A stretch of DNA of 64,000 nt from Desulfobacillus sp041396245 (GCA_041396245.1 JAWKYW010000010.1:1-64000); one strand, 5' to 3'. Shown: positions 26,298 through 36,765, counted from the stretch's first letter. Notes: a model not told the origin generated them from the letters alone. Program-made: numbers and translations.

Positions 26298-27575
26298 TCA
26301 GTGCTTCAAAAAGGGCCCCCATGCCGGCTCGCGCACGTCGCCCGCCTGAACCGAGAGCTTCTGCTTGACGCGGCCGTCGCTGGACACGGCCGCCAGCACG
26401 CCGCGCCCGCCGATCTCGGAGGCGTAGAGGATCATGCGGCCGTTGGGGGCGAAGCTGGGCGATTCGTCCTTGTGGGAATCGGTGAGGACCTGCGTCTGGC
26501 GCGTGGCCAGGTCCATCAGGGCGAGCTGGAAGCGCCCATCGTTGCGCGTCACGAAAGCCATGCTCCTGCCGTCGGGCGACAGGCGCGGCGTGACGTTGTA
26601 GCTGCCCTCGAAGGTGATGCGCTGGGCGCTGCCGCCGCCGGCCGGCACGCGATAGGCCTGCGGGCTGCCGCCGCGGTCGGAGGTGAAATAGATGAACTGG
26701 CCGTCGGGCGAGAAAAAGGGCTCGGTGTCGATGCCGGCCGACGAGGCCAGGCGCACCACGCCGCTGCCGTCGGCATTGAGCGAATACATCTGCGAGGCGC
26801 CGTCCTTGGTCAGCACCACGGCCAGCTTGCGCCCGTCGGGGGACCAGGCCGGGGCCGAGTTGGAGCCCTTGAAGTTGGCGACGACGTGGCGGCGGCCGGT
26901 GGCGAGCGAATGGACGTAGACCACCGGCTTCTTCGACTCGAAGGAGACGTAGGCCAGGCGGCCGCCGTCGGGCGACCAGGCCGGCGAGATGATCGGCTCG
27001 CGCGAGGCCAGCGCGGTCTGCGCGTTCATGCCGTCGGCGTCGGCGATCTGCAGTTCGTAGCGGCCGGGGCGCTTGACGACATAGGCGATGCGGGTCGAGA
27101 AGACGCCCCGCTCGCCCAGCAGCTTTTCATAGACGAAATCGGCGATGCGGTGCCCCGTGGCGCGGTCCTGCTGGGCTGTCATGACATAGGCCAGGCCGCC
27201 GAGGGAGGCCTGCTTCTGCACGTCGTGCAGGCGGAAGCGCACCTCGAAGCGGCCGTTTCCGGCCGGCTGAACGCTGCCGACGACGAGGGCGTCGGCGCCG
27301 CGCGCCTTCCAGTCGGCGAAGTCGACCGGAGCGTTTTCCGCCAGCGGGGTGGCGGCCTCGACCAGCCGGAACAGGCCGCTGCGCTCGAGGTCGGCACGCA
27401 CCACCGCGGCGACGGCGCGGGCGACGCCCGGCTCGCCGGCGAAGTCGGCGATGGCGACGGGCAGGCGGTTGGCGCCGGCGCCGGTGATCTCGATGGTGAG
27501 CTGGGCGCGGGCGGCGAAGGCCAGGGCGAACAGGACGAGGGCGAATGCGGTGCGAAGGAGGGCGGTCATCATCAC
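26298..27575 (-). CDS. tolB: TolB, periplasmic beta-propeller of Tol-Pal
   Basis: This 425-residue protein has a signal peptide (FALVLFALAFAARAQ), an N-terminal alpha/beta domain and a six-bladed propeller with repeated SPAWSPDG-, APAWSPDG- and TPRLSPDG-type motifs. It binds Pal and TolA. Standard length and gene order tolQRAB-pal-cpoB. Confidence 0.95.
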   Translation of the reverse strand: MMMTALLRTAFALVLFALAFAARAQLTIEITGAGANRLPVAIADFAGEPGVARAVAAVVRADLERSGLFRLVEAATPLAENAPVDFADWKARGADALVVGSVQPAGNGRFEVRFRLHDVQKQASLGGLAYVMTAQQDRATGHRIADFVYEKLLGERGVFSTRIAYVVKRPGRYELQIADADGMNAQTALASREPIISPAWSPDGGRLAYVSFESKKPVVYVHSLATGRRHVVANFKGSNSAPAWSPDGRKLAVVLTKDGASQMYSLNADGSGVVRLASSAGIDTEPFFSPDGQFIYFTSDRGGSPQAYRVPAGGGSAQRITFEGSYNVTPRLSPDGRSMAFVTRNDGRFQLALMDLATRQTQVLTDSHKDESPSFAPNGRMILYASEIGGRGVLAAVSSDGRVKQKLSVQAGDVREPAWGPFLKH

Positions 27576-27612
27576 GCGGGCAGGAAAATGATCGGTGAAT
27601 TATACATAGGCG

Positions 27613-28380
27613 CTACTCTTCCAGCGGCCGGAACCGCAGTTCCAGGCTGCGGCTGAACAGATCGGCCTGTTCCGGCCTGGGCAGCGGGCTCGATTTGAGG
27701 ATGGCGCGCTCGACGGCGCTGTCGTAGGCGGCGTGGCCGCTGGTTTTTTTCAGTTTCACGCTGAGGATTTCGCCGCTCGGCAGTTGTACGACATCGAAGA
27801 TCGCCTCGGGGTTCCCCGCGAGGTCGGGCGGCAGCACGATGTTGCCCTTGATCTTGCCGCGAATCCGGCCGATGTAGTCGGCGACCGCCTTGCTGCGCGC
27901 CGAGGCGGCCATGAGGTTCTCCAGCTCCTGTTCCGCCTTGCGCGCATCGAGCTGCTGCTGCTCGCGCCTCAGGGCTTCCGCAACGAGACGGCGGCTGGCC
28001 TCGTCCCGCACCGGCTTCGGCTCGACCTTTGGTTTGATTTTCGGTTCGGGCTTGGGGACGGGTTTCGGCTTGGGCTTTTCCTTTTCCTTGAGGGCGATGT
28101 CCGGCTTGGCCGGGGGCGCCGGCTTCGGCTCCGGCCGGGGTTCGATCCTGGGGACAGGCCTGGGCTCGACCTTCGGTGGCGGGACCGGTTCGGGCGGGGC
28201 GACGGCGGCCGGGGCAGGCACGGCGCGCACCAGTTCCACCTCGACCGCCTCGGGCGAGCGCGTCTGCCAGCGCACGCCGTAGACCAGCAGCACGAGCAGC
28301 AGGACATGCACGGCGGCGGCCAGCGCCACGGAGGCCTTCCTGCCGGGGTCTTCCCTGTCTTCGTAAAGCAGGGCACTCAC
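27613..28380 (-). CDS. tolA: TolA, energy-transducing protein
   Basis: This 255-residue protein has one N-terminal helix (SVALAAAVHVLLLVLLVYGV), a long Pro/Lys/Glu-rich linker (about residues 50-125), a helical segment and a TonB-like C-terminal domain (IFDVVQLPSGEILSVKLKKTSGHAAYD). Its start is a GTG overlapping the tolR stop (GTGA). It connects TolQR to TolB and Pal. Confidence 0.92.
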   Translation of the reverse strand: MSALLYEDREDPGRKASVALAAAVHVLLLVLLVYGVRWQTRSPEAVEVELVRAVPAPAAVAPPEPVPPPKVEPRPVPRIEPRPEPKPAPPAKPDIALKEKEKPKPKPVPKPEPKIKPKVEPKPVRDEASRRLVAEALRREQQQLDARKAEQELENLMAASARSKAVADYIGRIRGKIKGNIVLPPDLAGNPEAIFDVVQLPSGEILSVKLKKTSGHAAYDSAVERAILKSSPLPRPEQADLFSRSLELRFRPLEE

Positions 28381-28778
28381 TGCTGCTGCACCAGCAGGCC
28401 GACACGGGCCACTTGCTGCTTCTGCAGGTCGTCCATCACCTTCATGACGGCCTCGTAGCGCACGTTCTTGTCGCCGGCGACGACCACCGGCTGCTGCGGG
28501 TTCCTTTTCTGCGCTTCGGCCACCAGGCCCAGCAACTCCTCGCGCGAGACGTCGCGCGGCGCGGCGTTGGGCGTGGCGCGGAAGGCCAGCGACTGGTCGG
28601 CCTTGACGATCACCTGGATCGGGTCGCTCGGCGCCTGGGCGGCCTTGCCCACCGTCGGCACGTCCACCGAGGCCACCTGGATCAACGGCGCCGTCACCAT
28701 GAAGATGACGAGCAGCACCAGCATCACGTCGATGTAGGGCACGACGTTGATCTGGTTCATTAAACGGCGCTGGCGCAT
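28377..28778 (-). CDS. tolR: TolR, proton-channel subunit
   Basis: This 133-residue ExbD/TolR protein has one N-terminal helix with the essential Asp in NVVPYIDVMLVLLVIFMV and a periplasmic domain. It works with TolQ to harvest the proton gradient. It is separated from tolQ by 119 bp containing a hairpin element. Confidence 0.94.
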   Translation of the reverse strand: MRQRRLMNQINVVPYIDVMLVLLVIFMVTAPLIQVASVDVPTVGKAAQAPSDPIQVIVKADQSLAFRATPNAAPRDVSREELLGLVAEAQKRNPQQPVVVAGDKNVRYEAVMKVMDDLQKQQVARVGLLVQQQ

Positions 28779-28794
28779 GGGAACTCTTTAGCAA

Positions 28795-28899
28795 CGAAAC
28801 GCATTCAACGCAAAGGGCGCAAAGGCGCAAAGAAAGGCATGTTCGTCCTTTCCTTCGCGTTCTTTGCGTCTTTGCGTCCTTTGCGTCAAGAGCGGTTTC
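28795..28899. repeat. hairpin element with tandem-repeat arms, CGCAAAG type, copy 2
   Basis: CGCAAAGGGCGCAAAGGCG in the left arm is mirrored by CTTTGCGTCTTTGCGTCC in the right, with outer GAAACGC/GCGGTTTC edges. It splits tolQ from tolR. Confidence 0.75.
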
Positions 28900-29575
28900 A
28901 TCGCAGTTGCCTTTGCAGGATGTTCGAAAACTCCTCCATGAAGCTCTCGAAGCGGATGGCGACGCGGTCGATGTCGTGGGCGAAGCGGTTGTAGGCGACC
29001 ACGGCGGGGATGGCGGCGAACAGGCCGATGGCGGTGGCGACCAGCGCCTCGGCGATGCCCGGGGCGACTTGCGCCAGCGTGGCCGAGCTGACGTTGGCGA
29101 GCCCGCGGAAGGCGTTCATGATGCCCCACACCGTGCCGAACAGGCCGACATAGGGGCTGACCGAGCCGACCGAGGCGAGGAAGGCGAGGTGCGCCTCGAG
29201 GTGGTCCATCTCGCGCTGGTAGGTGGCGCGCATGGCGCGGCGGGCGCCATCCACCACGGTGGCCGGATCCAGCGACTTCTGCCCGCGCAGCTTGGAAAAC
29301 TCGCGGTAGCCGGCCTCGAAGATGCGCTCCAGGGCGCCGGCGCTGTGGCGGTCGTTCACCGCGCTCTGGAACAGCGCGTTGAGGTCGCCGCCGCTCCAGA
29401 AGTCGCGTTCGAACTGCTCGGTCCTGGCGCGGGCGTCGCGGATGGCGAATCCCTTGCGGAAGATCCAGTACCAGGACATCAGTGACACCCCCGCCAGCAG
29501 CAGCATGACGCCCATCACGGGGATGCTGGCGTTGGCGACGAGGGAAAGGATGGACAGGTCCGTGGTGACGTTCAT
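28898..29575 (-). CDS. tolQ: TolQ, proton-channel subunit
   Basis: This 225-residue protein has three membrane helices: one near residue 20 and two in the conserved C-terminal part (SVGSVSPYVGLFGTVWGIMNAF and PGIAEALVATAIGLFAAIPAVVAYN). It forms the TolQR proton channel. Its start overlaps the ybgC stop as ATGA. Confidence 0.95.
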   Translation of the reverse strand: MNVTTDLSILSLVANASIPVMGVMLLLAGVSLMSWYWIFRKGFAIRDARARTEQFERDFWSGGDLNALFQSAVNDRHSAGALERIFEAGYREFSKLRGQKSLDPATVVDGARRAMRATYQREMDHLEAHLAFLASVGSVSPYVGLFGTVWGIMNAFRGLANVSSATLAQVAPGIAEALVATAIGLFAAIPAVVAYNRFAHDIDRVAIRFESFMEEFSNILQRQLR

Positions 29576-29997
29576 GATGCTCCCAGCGTTGTTCTGATCC
29601 CGGCCGGCAGGGCGGCCGGCTTCATGGTTTTCGTATTCAGGCAGGCGATGCGCACCGTCGCTTCGACCAGGGCTTCGCCGTCGCGTTCAATCCGCTGCTT
29701 CAGCATGACCTGGGCGCGGCCGGGCAAAGTCAGTTCCGTCAGCACGGCGAGCACGTCGTCGAGACGCGCCGGCCGCAGGTACTCGATGTTGAGCGAGCGC
29801 ACGGCGAAAACGATGCCTTCCTCCTGCGCCAGCCGGAACTGCTCGATTCCCAGTGCGCGCAGCCATTCGGTGCGTCCGCGCTCGAGGAAGCGCAGATAGC
29901 TGGCGTAATACACGACGCCGGCCGTGTCGGTGTCCTCGTAATACACGCGCACCGGGAAGGAAAACGTATCAGGTGCGGATCGGCTGACAGGCGGCAT
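29572..29997 (-). CDS. ybgC: YbgC, acyl-CoA thioesterase of the Tol-Pal operon
   Basis: This hotdog-fold thioesterase of 141 residues has the active-site motif YYEDTDTAGVVYYASYLRFLERGRTEW. It is first in the tol-pal operon, as in Escherichia coli. A copy of the 24-bp motif lies inside on the opposite strand (29726). Confidence 0.93.
   Translation of the reverse strand: MPPVSRSAPDTFSFPVRVYYEDTDTAGVVYYASYLRFLERGRTEWLRALGIEQFRLAQEEGIVFAVRSLNIEYLRPARLDDVLAVLTELTLPGRAQVMLKQRIERDGEALVEATVRIACLNTKTMKPAALPAGIRTTLGAS
29726..29749 (+). repeat. 24-bp bipartite motif, copy 6
   Basis: Both halves exact. Inside ybgC, antisense, across codons for Leu-Thr-Leu. Confidence 0.83.
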
Positions 29998-30011
29998 GCC
30001 GGCATTTTACT

Positions 30012-30087
30012 GTAGGTCGGGCCTCAGCCCGACTTGGGCGGTCGGTCGGCCACCGATGTCGAACTGAAGCCCGACCTACGGCCCGAC

Positions 30088-30091
<4 letters not shown>
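30012..30091. repeat. GTAGGTCGG palindromic element (REP-like), copy 3
   Basis: GTAGGTCGGGCCTCAGCCCG to GAAGCCCGACCTAC, plus one extra CCCGACCTAC half. The last TAG (30088-30090 on the minus strand) is the ruvB stop codon. Confidence 0.85.
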
Positions 30092-31118
<1,027 letters not shown>

Positions 31119-31122
<4 letters not shown>

Positions 31123-32177
31123 TCGCGCTCCGCGAAGGCCGAGGGGGCCGTCGTCCATTTTTCCGCCAGCACCAGGCCGAGCGCGAGCAGCACCGGGCCG
31201 AGGAAGATGCCGATGAAGCCGAAGGCCAGCACGCCGCCGAACACGCCCAGGGCGATCAGCAGGATCGGCAGGCTGGCGGTGCGGCTGATGAGCAGCGGCT
31301 TGACGACATTGTCCACGCTGCTGATGACGGCCAAGCCCCATGCCACCATGAAGATGGCCCAGCCGGTCTGGCCCTGGTCGTAAAGCCAGAAGGCGGCGCC
31401 GCCCCAGACGAGGGGCGGTCCGATCGGGATCATGGAGAGGAAAAAGATCGCCGCCGAAAGCAGCAAGGCGCCGGGAACGCCGGCGATGAGGAAGCCGACC
31501 AGCGCCACCAGCGCCTGGGCGGCGGCGGTGCCGACGATGCCGACCATGACGCCCATCACCGTGCCGCGGGCCAGGGCGAGCATCTGCTCGCCCAGATCGC
31601 CGCCCAGCCTGCGACCGCTGTCGGCGAGGCGCCTGGCCAGCACCGGCCCGTCGCGGTAGAGGAAGAAGGCGATGAACAGCACCAGGACGATCTGCAGCAG
31701 GCCCTCGCCGGTGAGGGCGACCGACTTCAGCAGCACCGTCCGCGCCGGGTCATAGAATTGCTTGAGCAGCTTGTTGAACTCCTCGCGGCTGTCGGCCAGG
31801 CTCTGCCAGTAGGCCGAGAGCTGCTCGCCGACGAAGGGGATGGCGCCCAGCCATTCCGGCGGTCCCGCGGCGGCACGCAGGACTCCGCCGCGCAGCTTCT
31901 CGACCAGCGGCGGCACGGCGTCGGCCAGGCCGAGGGCGAGAAAGACCATCGGCACCAGCACCACCAGCATGAGCAGCAGCGTCATGAGCGCGGCGGTCAG
32001 TGCCGGGCGGCCGCCGAGACGGGCGAGCAGCCAGCGGTGGAGGGGCCAGGTGGTGACGCAGACGATGGCGGCGAACAGGATCGCCGCGATGAAGGGCCGC
32101 AGGATGAGGAAGCAGCCGAGCGCCAGCAGCATGACCAGGGCGATGCGGGCGAGGCGCTTGTTGTCGATGGGGTGCAT
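31119..32177 (-). CDS. AI-2E family (PerM-like) membrane permease
   Basis: This 352-residue membrane protein has seven to eight helices and the C-terminal motif FIGIFLGPVLLALGLVL of the AI-2E/PerM family. Members export small molecules or sodium; the substrate is unknown. It is embedded between ruvA (26 bp upstream) and ruvB (ATGA overlap), so it is co-transcribed with DNA-repair genes. Confidence 0.85.
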
Positions 32178-32203
32178 GGGGCATTTTACCCGCAGGATGC
32201 GGC

Positions 32204-32797
32204 CTAAGCCTTCGACAGCGACTTCAGCGCCTGGCGGATGCCGTCCGACACGGAAAGGCCGGCGGGCAGCGCCCGCAGCGCCGCCTGCGCCTCGCGCTCG
32301 TTGTAGCCCAGCGCCAGCAGGGCGTTGAGGATGTCGGCGGCGGTGCCGGCCGCCGTTCCGCCGGGACTGACTTTCGCCGTTTCCCCCGGCCCGGCCTGCG
32401 GCAGCTTGTCCTTCAGCTCCAGCAGCAGGCGCTCCGCCGTCTTCTTGCCGATGCCGGGAATCTTCGTCAGGCGGCCGGCTTCCTGCGCCGCCACCGCCAG
32501 GGAGAGCTCGGCCACCGTCAGGCCGGAGAGCAGCGCCAGGGCCGTGCGCGCGCCGACGCCGGAGATCTTCAGCAACTGGCGGAAGGCGGCGCGCTCGGCT
32601 TCCGTGGCGAAGCCGAACAGCTGGTGCGCATCCTCGCGCACCGCCAGGTGGGTGTGCAGGGACACCTTCTCGCCGCTTGCGGGCAGGAGGTAGAAGGTGC
32701 TCATGGGCACGTCGATTTCGTAGCCGACGCCCGCCACGTCCAGCGTGATCTGCGGCGGGTTCTTTTCGACGAGGATGCCGGTCAGGCGGCCGATCAT
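32204..32797 (-). CDS. ruvA: RuvA, Holliday junction-binding protein
   Basis: This 197-residue protein has an N-terminal OB fold (MIGRLTGILVEK), helix-hairpin-helix motifs (LLKISGVGARTALALLSG and LTKIPGIGKKTAERLLLEL), a flexible linker and the RuvB-binding domain III. The 24-bp motif copy at 32351 falls exactly in the linker (KVSPGGTA). Confidence 0.95.
   Translation of the reverse strand: MIGRLTGILVEKNPPQITLDVAGVGYEIDVPMSTFYLLPASGEKVSLHTHLAVREDAHQLFGFATEAERAAFRQLLKISGVGARTALALLSGLTVAELSLAVAAQEAGRLTKIPGIGKKTAERLLLELKDKLPQAGPGETAKVSPGGTAAGTAADILNALLALGYNEREAQAALRALPAGLSVSDGIRQALKSLSKA
32351..32374 (-). repeat. 24-bp bipartite motif, copy 7
   Basis: Both halves exact on the minus strand. Encodes Lys-Val-Ser-Pro-Gly-Gly-Thr-Ala in the linker of RuvA. 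Confidence 0.87.
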
Positions 32798-32844
32798 GCT
32801 TGCGTTCCGGGAATGGGGAGGGTGGGGAATTGTAGCGGCAGCGG

Positions 32845-32870
32845 CAAAAAAAAGCGCCCTTGCGGGCGCT
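32845..32870 (-). terminator. intrinsic terminator between ruvC and ruvA
   Basis: A 7-bp GC stem AGCGCCC/GGGCGCT (loop of 4) is followed on the minus strand by eight T residues. It should end yebC-ruvC transcripts, so ruvA needs its own promoter in the 48 bp that follow or depends on read-through. Confidence 0.88.
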
Positions 32871-33010
32871 GGTCACACGGACGGCGTGTGTGAAAAACGC
32901 AGGGGAGGAAGTATCGTCCTGCGAATGGATTAGAACCGGATTCCCGCCCGGCGCGCATCATCCGATCGGGTGATAACGAAAGTGATAGGCCAGGGCCGGT
33001 TCGGCGCGGC

Positions 33011-33547
33011 TCAGCGCAGCCGGCCATTGCGCAGGCGCAGGCCGGCGGTGGCGAGTGCCCCCAGCCCCTGGCCGCCGTGGGCGTGGCAGATGGCGCAGGC
33101 GAGCGCATCGGCCGCATCCGGGCTGGGGTCGCCCGGCAGGGCGAGCAGGCGCCGCACCATGTGCTGCACCTGTTCCTTGGCGGCGTGGCCGTTGCCGACC
33201 ACCGCCTGCTTGACCTGCAGGGCGGTGTATTCGGCGACGGGCAGGGCGGCGTCGACCGCCGCGCAGATCGCCGCGCCGCGCGCCTGGCCGAGCAGCAGGG
33301 TGGACTGCGGATTGACGTTGACGAAGACGATCTCGACGGCGACTTGCTGCGGCTGGTGGGTGGCGATCACCTCGCGCAGGCCGTCGAGGATGGACTTCAG
33401 GCGCAGCGGCAGCGCGCCGTCCGGCGGGGTCCGGACGCAGCCGCTGGCGAGGTAGGCGAGCTTCGTGCCGACCTTCTCGATGATGCCAAAACCCGTAATC
33501 CGGAGACCGGGGTCGACGCCGAGAATGCGGATGCGCTCGCTGTTCAC
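33011..33547 (-). CDS. ruvC: RuvC, Holliday junction resolvase
   Basis: This 178-residue nuclease has the catalytic acidic residues in GVDPGLRITGFG (first Asp), VAVEIVF (Glu) and SPDAADALACAICH (two Asp). The start is a GTG overlapping the yebC stop (GTGA). RuvC cuts the junction held by RuvAB. Confidence 0.93.
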   Translation of the reverse strand: MNSERIRILGVDPGLRITGFGIIEKVGTKLAYLASGCVRTPPDGALPLRLKSILDGLREVIATHQPQQVAVEIVFVNVNPQSTLLLGQARGAAICAAVDAALPVAEYTALQVKQAVVGNGHAAKEQVQHMVRRLLALPGDPSPDAADALACAICHAHGGQGLGALATAGLRLRNGRLR

Positions 33548-34269
33548 TCGTCCATGACTGCGGTTGTGTAGACTTCCTGCACGTCGTCGAGCGCGTCGAT
33601 GGCGTCGAGCAGCTTCTGCATCCGGGCGGCATCCTCGCCGGCCAGCTCGGTCTCGTTGAGCGGCTTCAGCGTCACGTCGGCCACTTCCGCCGCGAGCCCG
33701 GCCTGCTCCAGCCCGGCCTTGACGGCATGGAAGTCCGCCGGCGCGCAGATCACCTCGATGCTGCCGTCCTCGTTGCTCAGCACGTCCTCGGCGCCGGCGT
33801 CCAGTGCCGCCTCCATCACCTTGTCCTCGCTGGTGCCGGGGGCGAAGAGGAACTGGCCGCAGTGCTTGAACTGGAAGGCCACCGAACCTTCCGTGCCCAT
33901 GTTGCCGCCGTGCTTGGCGAAGGCGTGGCGCACGTCGGCGACGGTGCGCGTCTTGTTGTCGGTGAGGCAGTCCACCATCACCGCGGCGCCGCCGATGCCG
34001 TAGCCCTCGTAGCGGATCTCCTCGTAGCTGACGCCTTCGAGCTGGCCGGTGCCGCGCTTGATGGCGTTGTCGATGTTGTCCTTGGGCAGGCTCTGGGCCT
34101 TGGCCTTTTCCATGGCCAGGCGCAGGCGCGGGTTGCTGTTGGCGTCGCCGCCGCCCATCTTGGCGGCGACGGTGATTTCCTTGATGAGCTTGGTGAAGAC
34201 CTTGCCGCGCTTGGCGTCCTGACGCCCCTTGCGGTGCTGGATGTTGGCCCATTTGGAGTGGCCGGCCAT
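33544..34269 (-). CDS. yebC: YebC/PmpR-family protein (TACO1-like)
   Basis: This 241-residue protein starts MAGHSKWANIQHRKGRQDAKRG, the family hallmark. YebC-type proteins act as transcription regulators and, in some bacteria, help ribosomes through proline stretches. Its place before ruvC is conserved in many bacteria. It is divergent from the HerA-like gene with 61 bp between starts. Confidence 0.94.
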   Translation of the reverse strand: MAGHSKWANIQHRKGRQDAKRGKVFTKLIKEITVAAKMGGGDANSNPRLRLAMEKAKAQSLPKDNIDNAIKRGTGQLEGVSYEEIRYEGYGIGGAAVMVDCLTDNKTRTVADVRHAFAKHGGNMGTEGSVAFQFKHCGQFLFAPGTSEDKVMEAALDAGAEDVLSNEDGSIEVICAPADFHAVKAGLEQAGLAAEVADVTLKPLNETELAGEDAARMQKLLDAIDALDDVQEVYTTAVMDE

Positions 34270-34330
34270 GTTGATCCCCTCTTATAACTGCGCTGATAGA
34301 ATGCGATTTTACACTTACGGGAGAAGTCGC

Positions 34331-35836
34331 ATGGCCCAGCCGCTCGTCATCGCGAAATCCGGCGAGCACGAACTCGCCCTGCTGCCCCAGATGGCCAACC
34401 GCCACGGCCTCGTCACCGGCGCCACCGGCACCGGCAAGACCGTCACCCTGCAGACGCTGGCCGAGCACTTCTCCGAGATCGGCGTGCCCTGCTTCATGTC
34501 CGACGTCAAGGGCGACCTCTCCGGCATTTCCCAGCCCGGCGGCGGCAACGCCAAGGTGGCCGAGCGGGTCGCGATGCTGAAGCTCGAGGGCTTCGCCCAC
34601 CAGGGCTACCCGGTTACCCTGTGGGACCCCTTCGGCGAGGCCGGCCATCCGGTGCACGCCACCGTCTCCGACATGGGGCCGCTGCTGCTCGGCCGCATGC
34701 TCGACCTCAACGAGACGCAGGGCGGCGTGCTCAACCTGGTGTTCAAGGTGGCCGACGACAACGGCCTGCTGCTGCTCGACCTGAAGGACCTGCGCGCGAT
34801 GCTGGCCTTCGTCGGCGAAAACGCAAAACAGTTCACCACCGAGTACGGCAACGTCTCGGCGGCCTCGATCGGCGCCATCCAGCGCGGCCTGCTGGCGCTC
34901 GAATCGCAGGGCGGCGAGAAGCTGTTCGGCGAGCCGATGCTCGACATCGCCGACCTGATCCAGACCGACCGCGGCCGCGGCATCATCAACATCCTCTCGG
35001 CCGACCGCCTGATGCAGTCGCCGAAGTTGTACGCGACGCTGCTGCTGTGGCTGCTCTCCGAACTGTTCGAGAACCTGCCCGAGGCGGGCGACCTCGACAA
35101 GCCGAAGCTGGTGTTCTTCTTCGACGAGGCGCATCTGCTCTTCGACGATGCGCCGGCGGCGCTGGTCGACAAGATCGAGCAGGTGGTGCGGCTGATCCGC
35201 TCCAAGGGCGTCGGCGTCTACTTCGTCACGCAGAACCCGGCCGACGTGCCGGACAAGGTGCTCTCCCAGCTCGGCAACCGCGTGCAGCACGCGCTGCGCG
35301 CCTTCTCCGCGCGCGACCAGAAGGCGGTCAGGGCGGCCGCCGAAACCATGCGCGACAACCCCGGCCTGGACGAGGCCGCCGCCATCACCGACCTGGGCGT
35401 CGGCGAGGCGCTGGTCTCCTGCCTCGACGAGAAGGGCCGCCCCGGCGTGGTCCAGCGCGCCTTCGTCGTGCCGCCGCAGGGCCGGATCGGCCCCATCACC
35501 GACGCGCAGCGCCGCCAGCTGATCCAGAACTCCCTCGTCGCCGGTGTCTACGAGAAGGCGGTGGATCGCGAATCCGCCTACGAGATCCTCAAGGCGCGCG
35601 CGGCGCAGGCGGCACAGGCCGCCGCCGCGCCGCCGCCCCAGGCAACACAAGCGCAGACTCAATCGGGTGGCGGTCTCCTCGGCGGATTGGGGGCGCTGCT
35701 GGGCGGCGGCGCGCGCGGCACCCGCCAGACGGTGGCCGAAGCGGCGGTGACCAGCGCCGCCCGCGCCATCGGCTCGAACCTGGGGCGGCAGATCATACGC
35801 GGCGTGCTAGGGTCGATCTTCGGCGGCAAGCGCTGA
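34331..35836 (+). CDS. HerA-like helicase/ATPase (DUF853, YjgR type)
   Basis: This 501-residue protein has Walker A TGATGTGKTVTLQTL near the N-terminus and Walker B LVFFFDEAHLLF, like HerA/FtsK-family DNA translocases. The C-terminus has an Ala/Gln-rich stretch and a Gly-rich tail (GGGLLGGLGALLGGGARG). YjgR-type DUF853 proteins are widespread; their cellular role is not established. GGGAGAAGTCGC precedes the ATG. Confidence 0.85.
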   Translation: MAQPLVIAKSGEHELALLPQMANRHGLVTGATGTGKTVTLQTLAEHFSEIGVPCFMSDVKGDLSGISQPGGGNAKVAERVAMLKLEGFAHQGYPVTLWDPFGEAGHPVHATVSDMGPLLLGRMLDLNETQGGVLNLVFKVADDNGLLLLDLKDLRAMLAFVGENAKQFTTEYGNVSAASIGAIQRGLLALESQGGEKLFGEPMLDIADLIQTDRGRGIINILSADRLMQSPKLYATLLLWLLSELFENLPEAGDLDKPKLVFFFDEAHLLFDDAPAALVDKIEQVVRLIRSKGVGVYFVTQNPADVPDKVLSQLGNRVQHALRAFSARDQKAVRAAAETMRDNPGLDEAAAITDLGVGEALVSCLDEKGRPGVVQRAFVVPPQGRIGPITDAQRRQLIQNSLVAGVYEKAVDRESAYEILKARAAQAAQAAAAPPPQATQAQTQSGGGLLGGLGALLGGGARGTRQTVAEAAVTSAARAIGSNLGRQIIRGVLGSIFGGKR

Positions 35837-35842
35837 CGCAGC

Positions 35843-35866
35843 CGCCGTCCTGCGCGGGCTGACTTT
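35843..35866 (-). repeat. 24-bp bipartite motif, copy 8 (intergenic)
   Basis: Both halves exact on the minus strand, 7 bp past the stop of the HerA-like gene, outside any coding sequence. Confidence 0.85.
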
Positions 35867-35891
35867 TCCCCGGGGCGGGCAGGCTGCGCGC

Positions 35892-35941
35892 GTAGGTCGT
35901 CCTTCAGCCCGACATCGGTTTCGGGCTGAAGGACGACCTAC
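35892..35941. repeat. GTAGGTCGT palindromic element (REP-like), copy 4
   Basis: GTAGGTCGTCCTTCAGCCCG mirrored by CGGGCTGAAGGACGACCTAC, a compact 50-bp palindrome. The TAG at its right edge, read on the minus strand, is the metF stop codon. Confidence 0.87.
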
Positions 35942-36765
35942 AGCCCCAACCGCTGGCAGATCGTCGTCGTCAGGCCGGCCTGGTTGAGCGTGTAGAAGTG
36001 CAGGCCCGGCGCGCCGCCGGCGAGCAGGCGCTCGCACAGTTCCGTCACCACGTCGAGGCCGAAGGAACGCGCCGACGCCGCATCGTCGCCGAAGCTCTCG
36101 AACTTCTTCCGCATCCAGCGCGGGATTTCCGTGCCGCAGGCGTCCGAGAAGCGGGCGATCTTGCTGAAGTTGGCGATCGGCATAATGCCCGGCACGATCG
36201 GCAGCGTGACGCCCAGCGCCTGCGCCTGATCGACGAACTGGTTGTAGGCGTCGGCGTTGTAGAAATACTGCGTGATGGCCGAATCCGCTCCCGCCTCCAC
36301 CTTGCGCTTGAAATTCAGCAGGTCGTCGCGCGGGCTCTTCGCCTGCGGGTGGTACTCCGGGTAGGCCGCCACTTCGATATGGAACCATTCGCCGGTCTCG
36401 GCGCGGATGAATGCCACCAGCTCGTTGGCGTAGCGGAACTCGCCCGCATCGGCCATGCCCGAGGGCAGGTCGCCGCGCAGGGCGACGATGCGGCGGATGC
36501 CGGCCGCCCGGTAGCGCCCGAGCACGGCGCGGATGTTCTCGCGCGTCGAGCCGATGCAGGACAGGTGCGGCGCCGCCGGCTGGCCCTCGGCCTGGATCTC
36601 CAGCACCGTCTCCAGCGTGCGGTCGCGCGTCGAGCCGCCGGCGCCGAAGGTGCAGGAGAAGAAGGCCGGCTTCAATTGGGCCAGCTGGCGCCGCGTGGCA
36701 CGCAGCTTGTCGGCGCCCTCGGCCGTCTGCGGCGGGAAGAATTCGAAGGAGATTTCGGGTTTCAT
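35938..36765 (-). CDS. metF: MetF, 5,10-methylenetetrahydrofolate reductase
   Basis: This 275-residue TIM-barrel flavoenzyme starts MKPEISFEFFPPQT, with RGDLP and AITQYFYNAD motifs. It makes methyl-THF for methionine synthase. Its ATG overlaps the stop of the PIN toxin gene (ATGA). The stop codon is supplied by a REP-like element. ahcY-metF is a common pair under SAH riboswitches; here a toxin-antitoxin pair lies between the two. Confidence 0.93.
   Translation of the reverse strand: MKPEISFEFFPPQTAEGADKLRATRRQLAQLKPAFFSCTFGAGGSTRDRTLETVLEIQAEGQPAAPHLSCIGSTRENIRAVLGRYRAAGIRRIVALRGDLPSGMADAGEFRYANELVAFIRAETGEWFHIEVAAYPEYHPQAKSPRDDLLNFKRKVEAGADSAITQYFYNADAYNQFVDQAQALGVTLPIVPGIMPIANFSKIARFSDACGTEIPRWMRKKFESFGDDAASARSFGLDVVTELCERLLAGGAPGLHFYTLNQAGLTTTICQRLGL

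Noticed and set aside
33011..35662. 883-codon minus-strand frame covering the HerA-like gene, yebC and ruvC
   Set aside because: Only its C-terminal part is real (ruvC). The rest is antisense to the HerA-like gene and out of frame with yebC.
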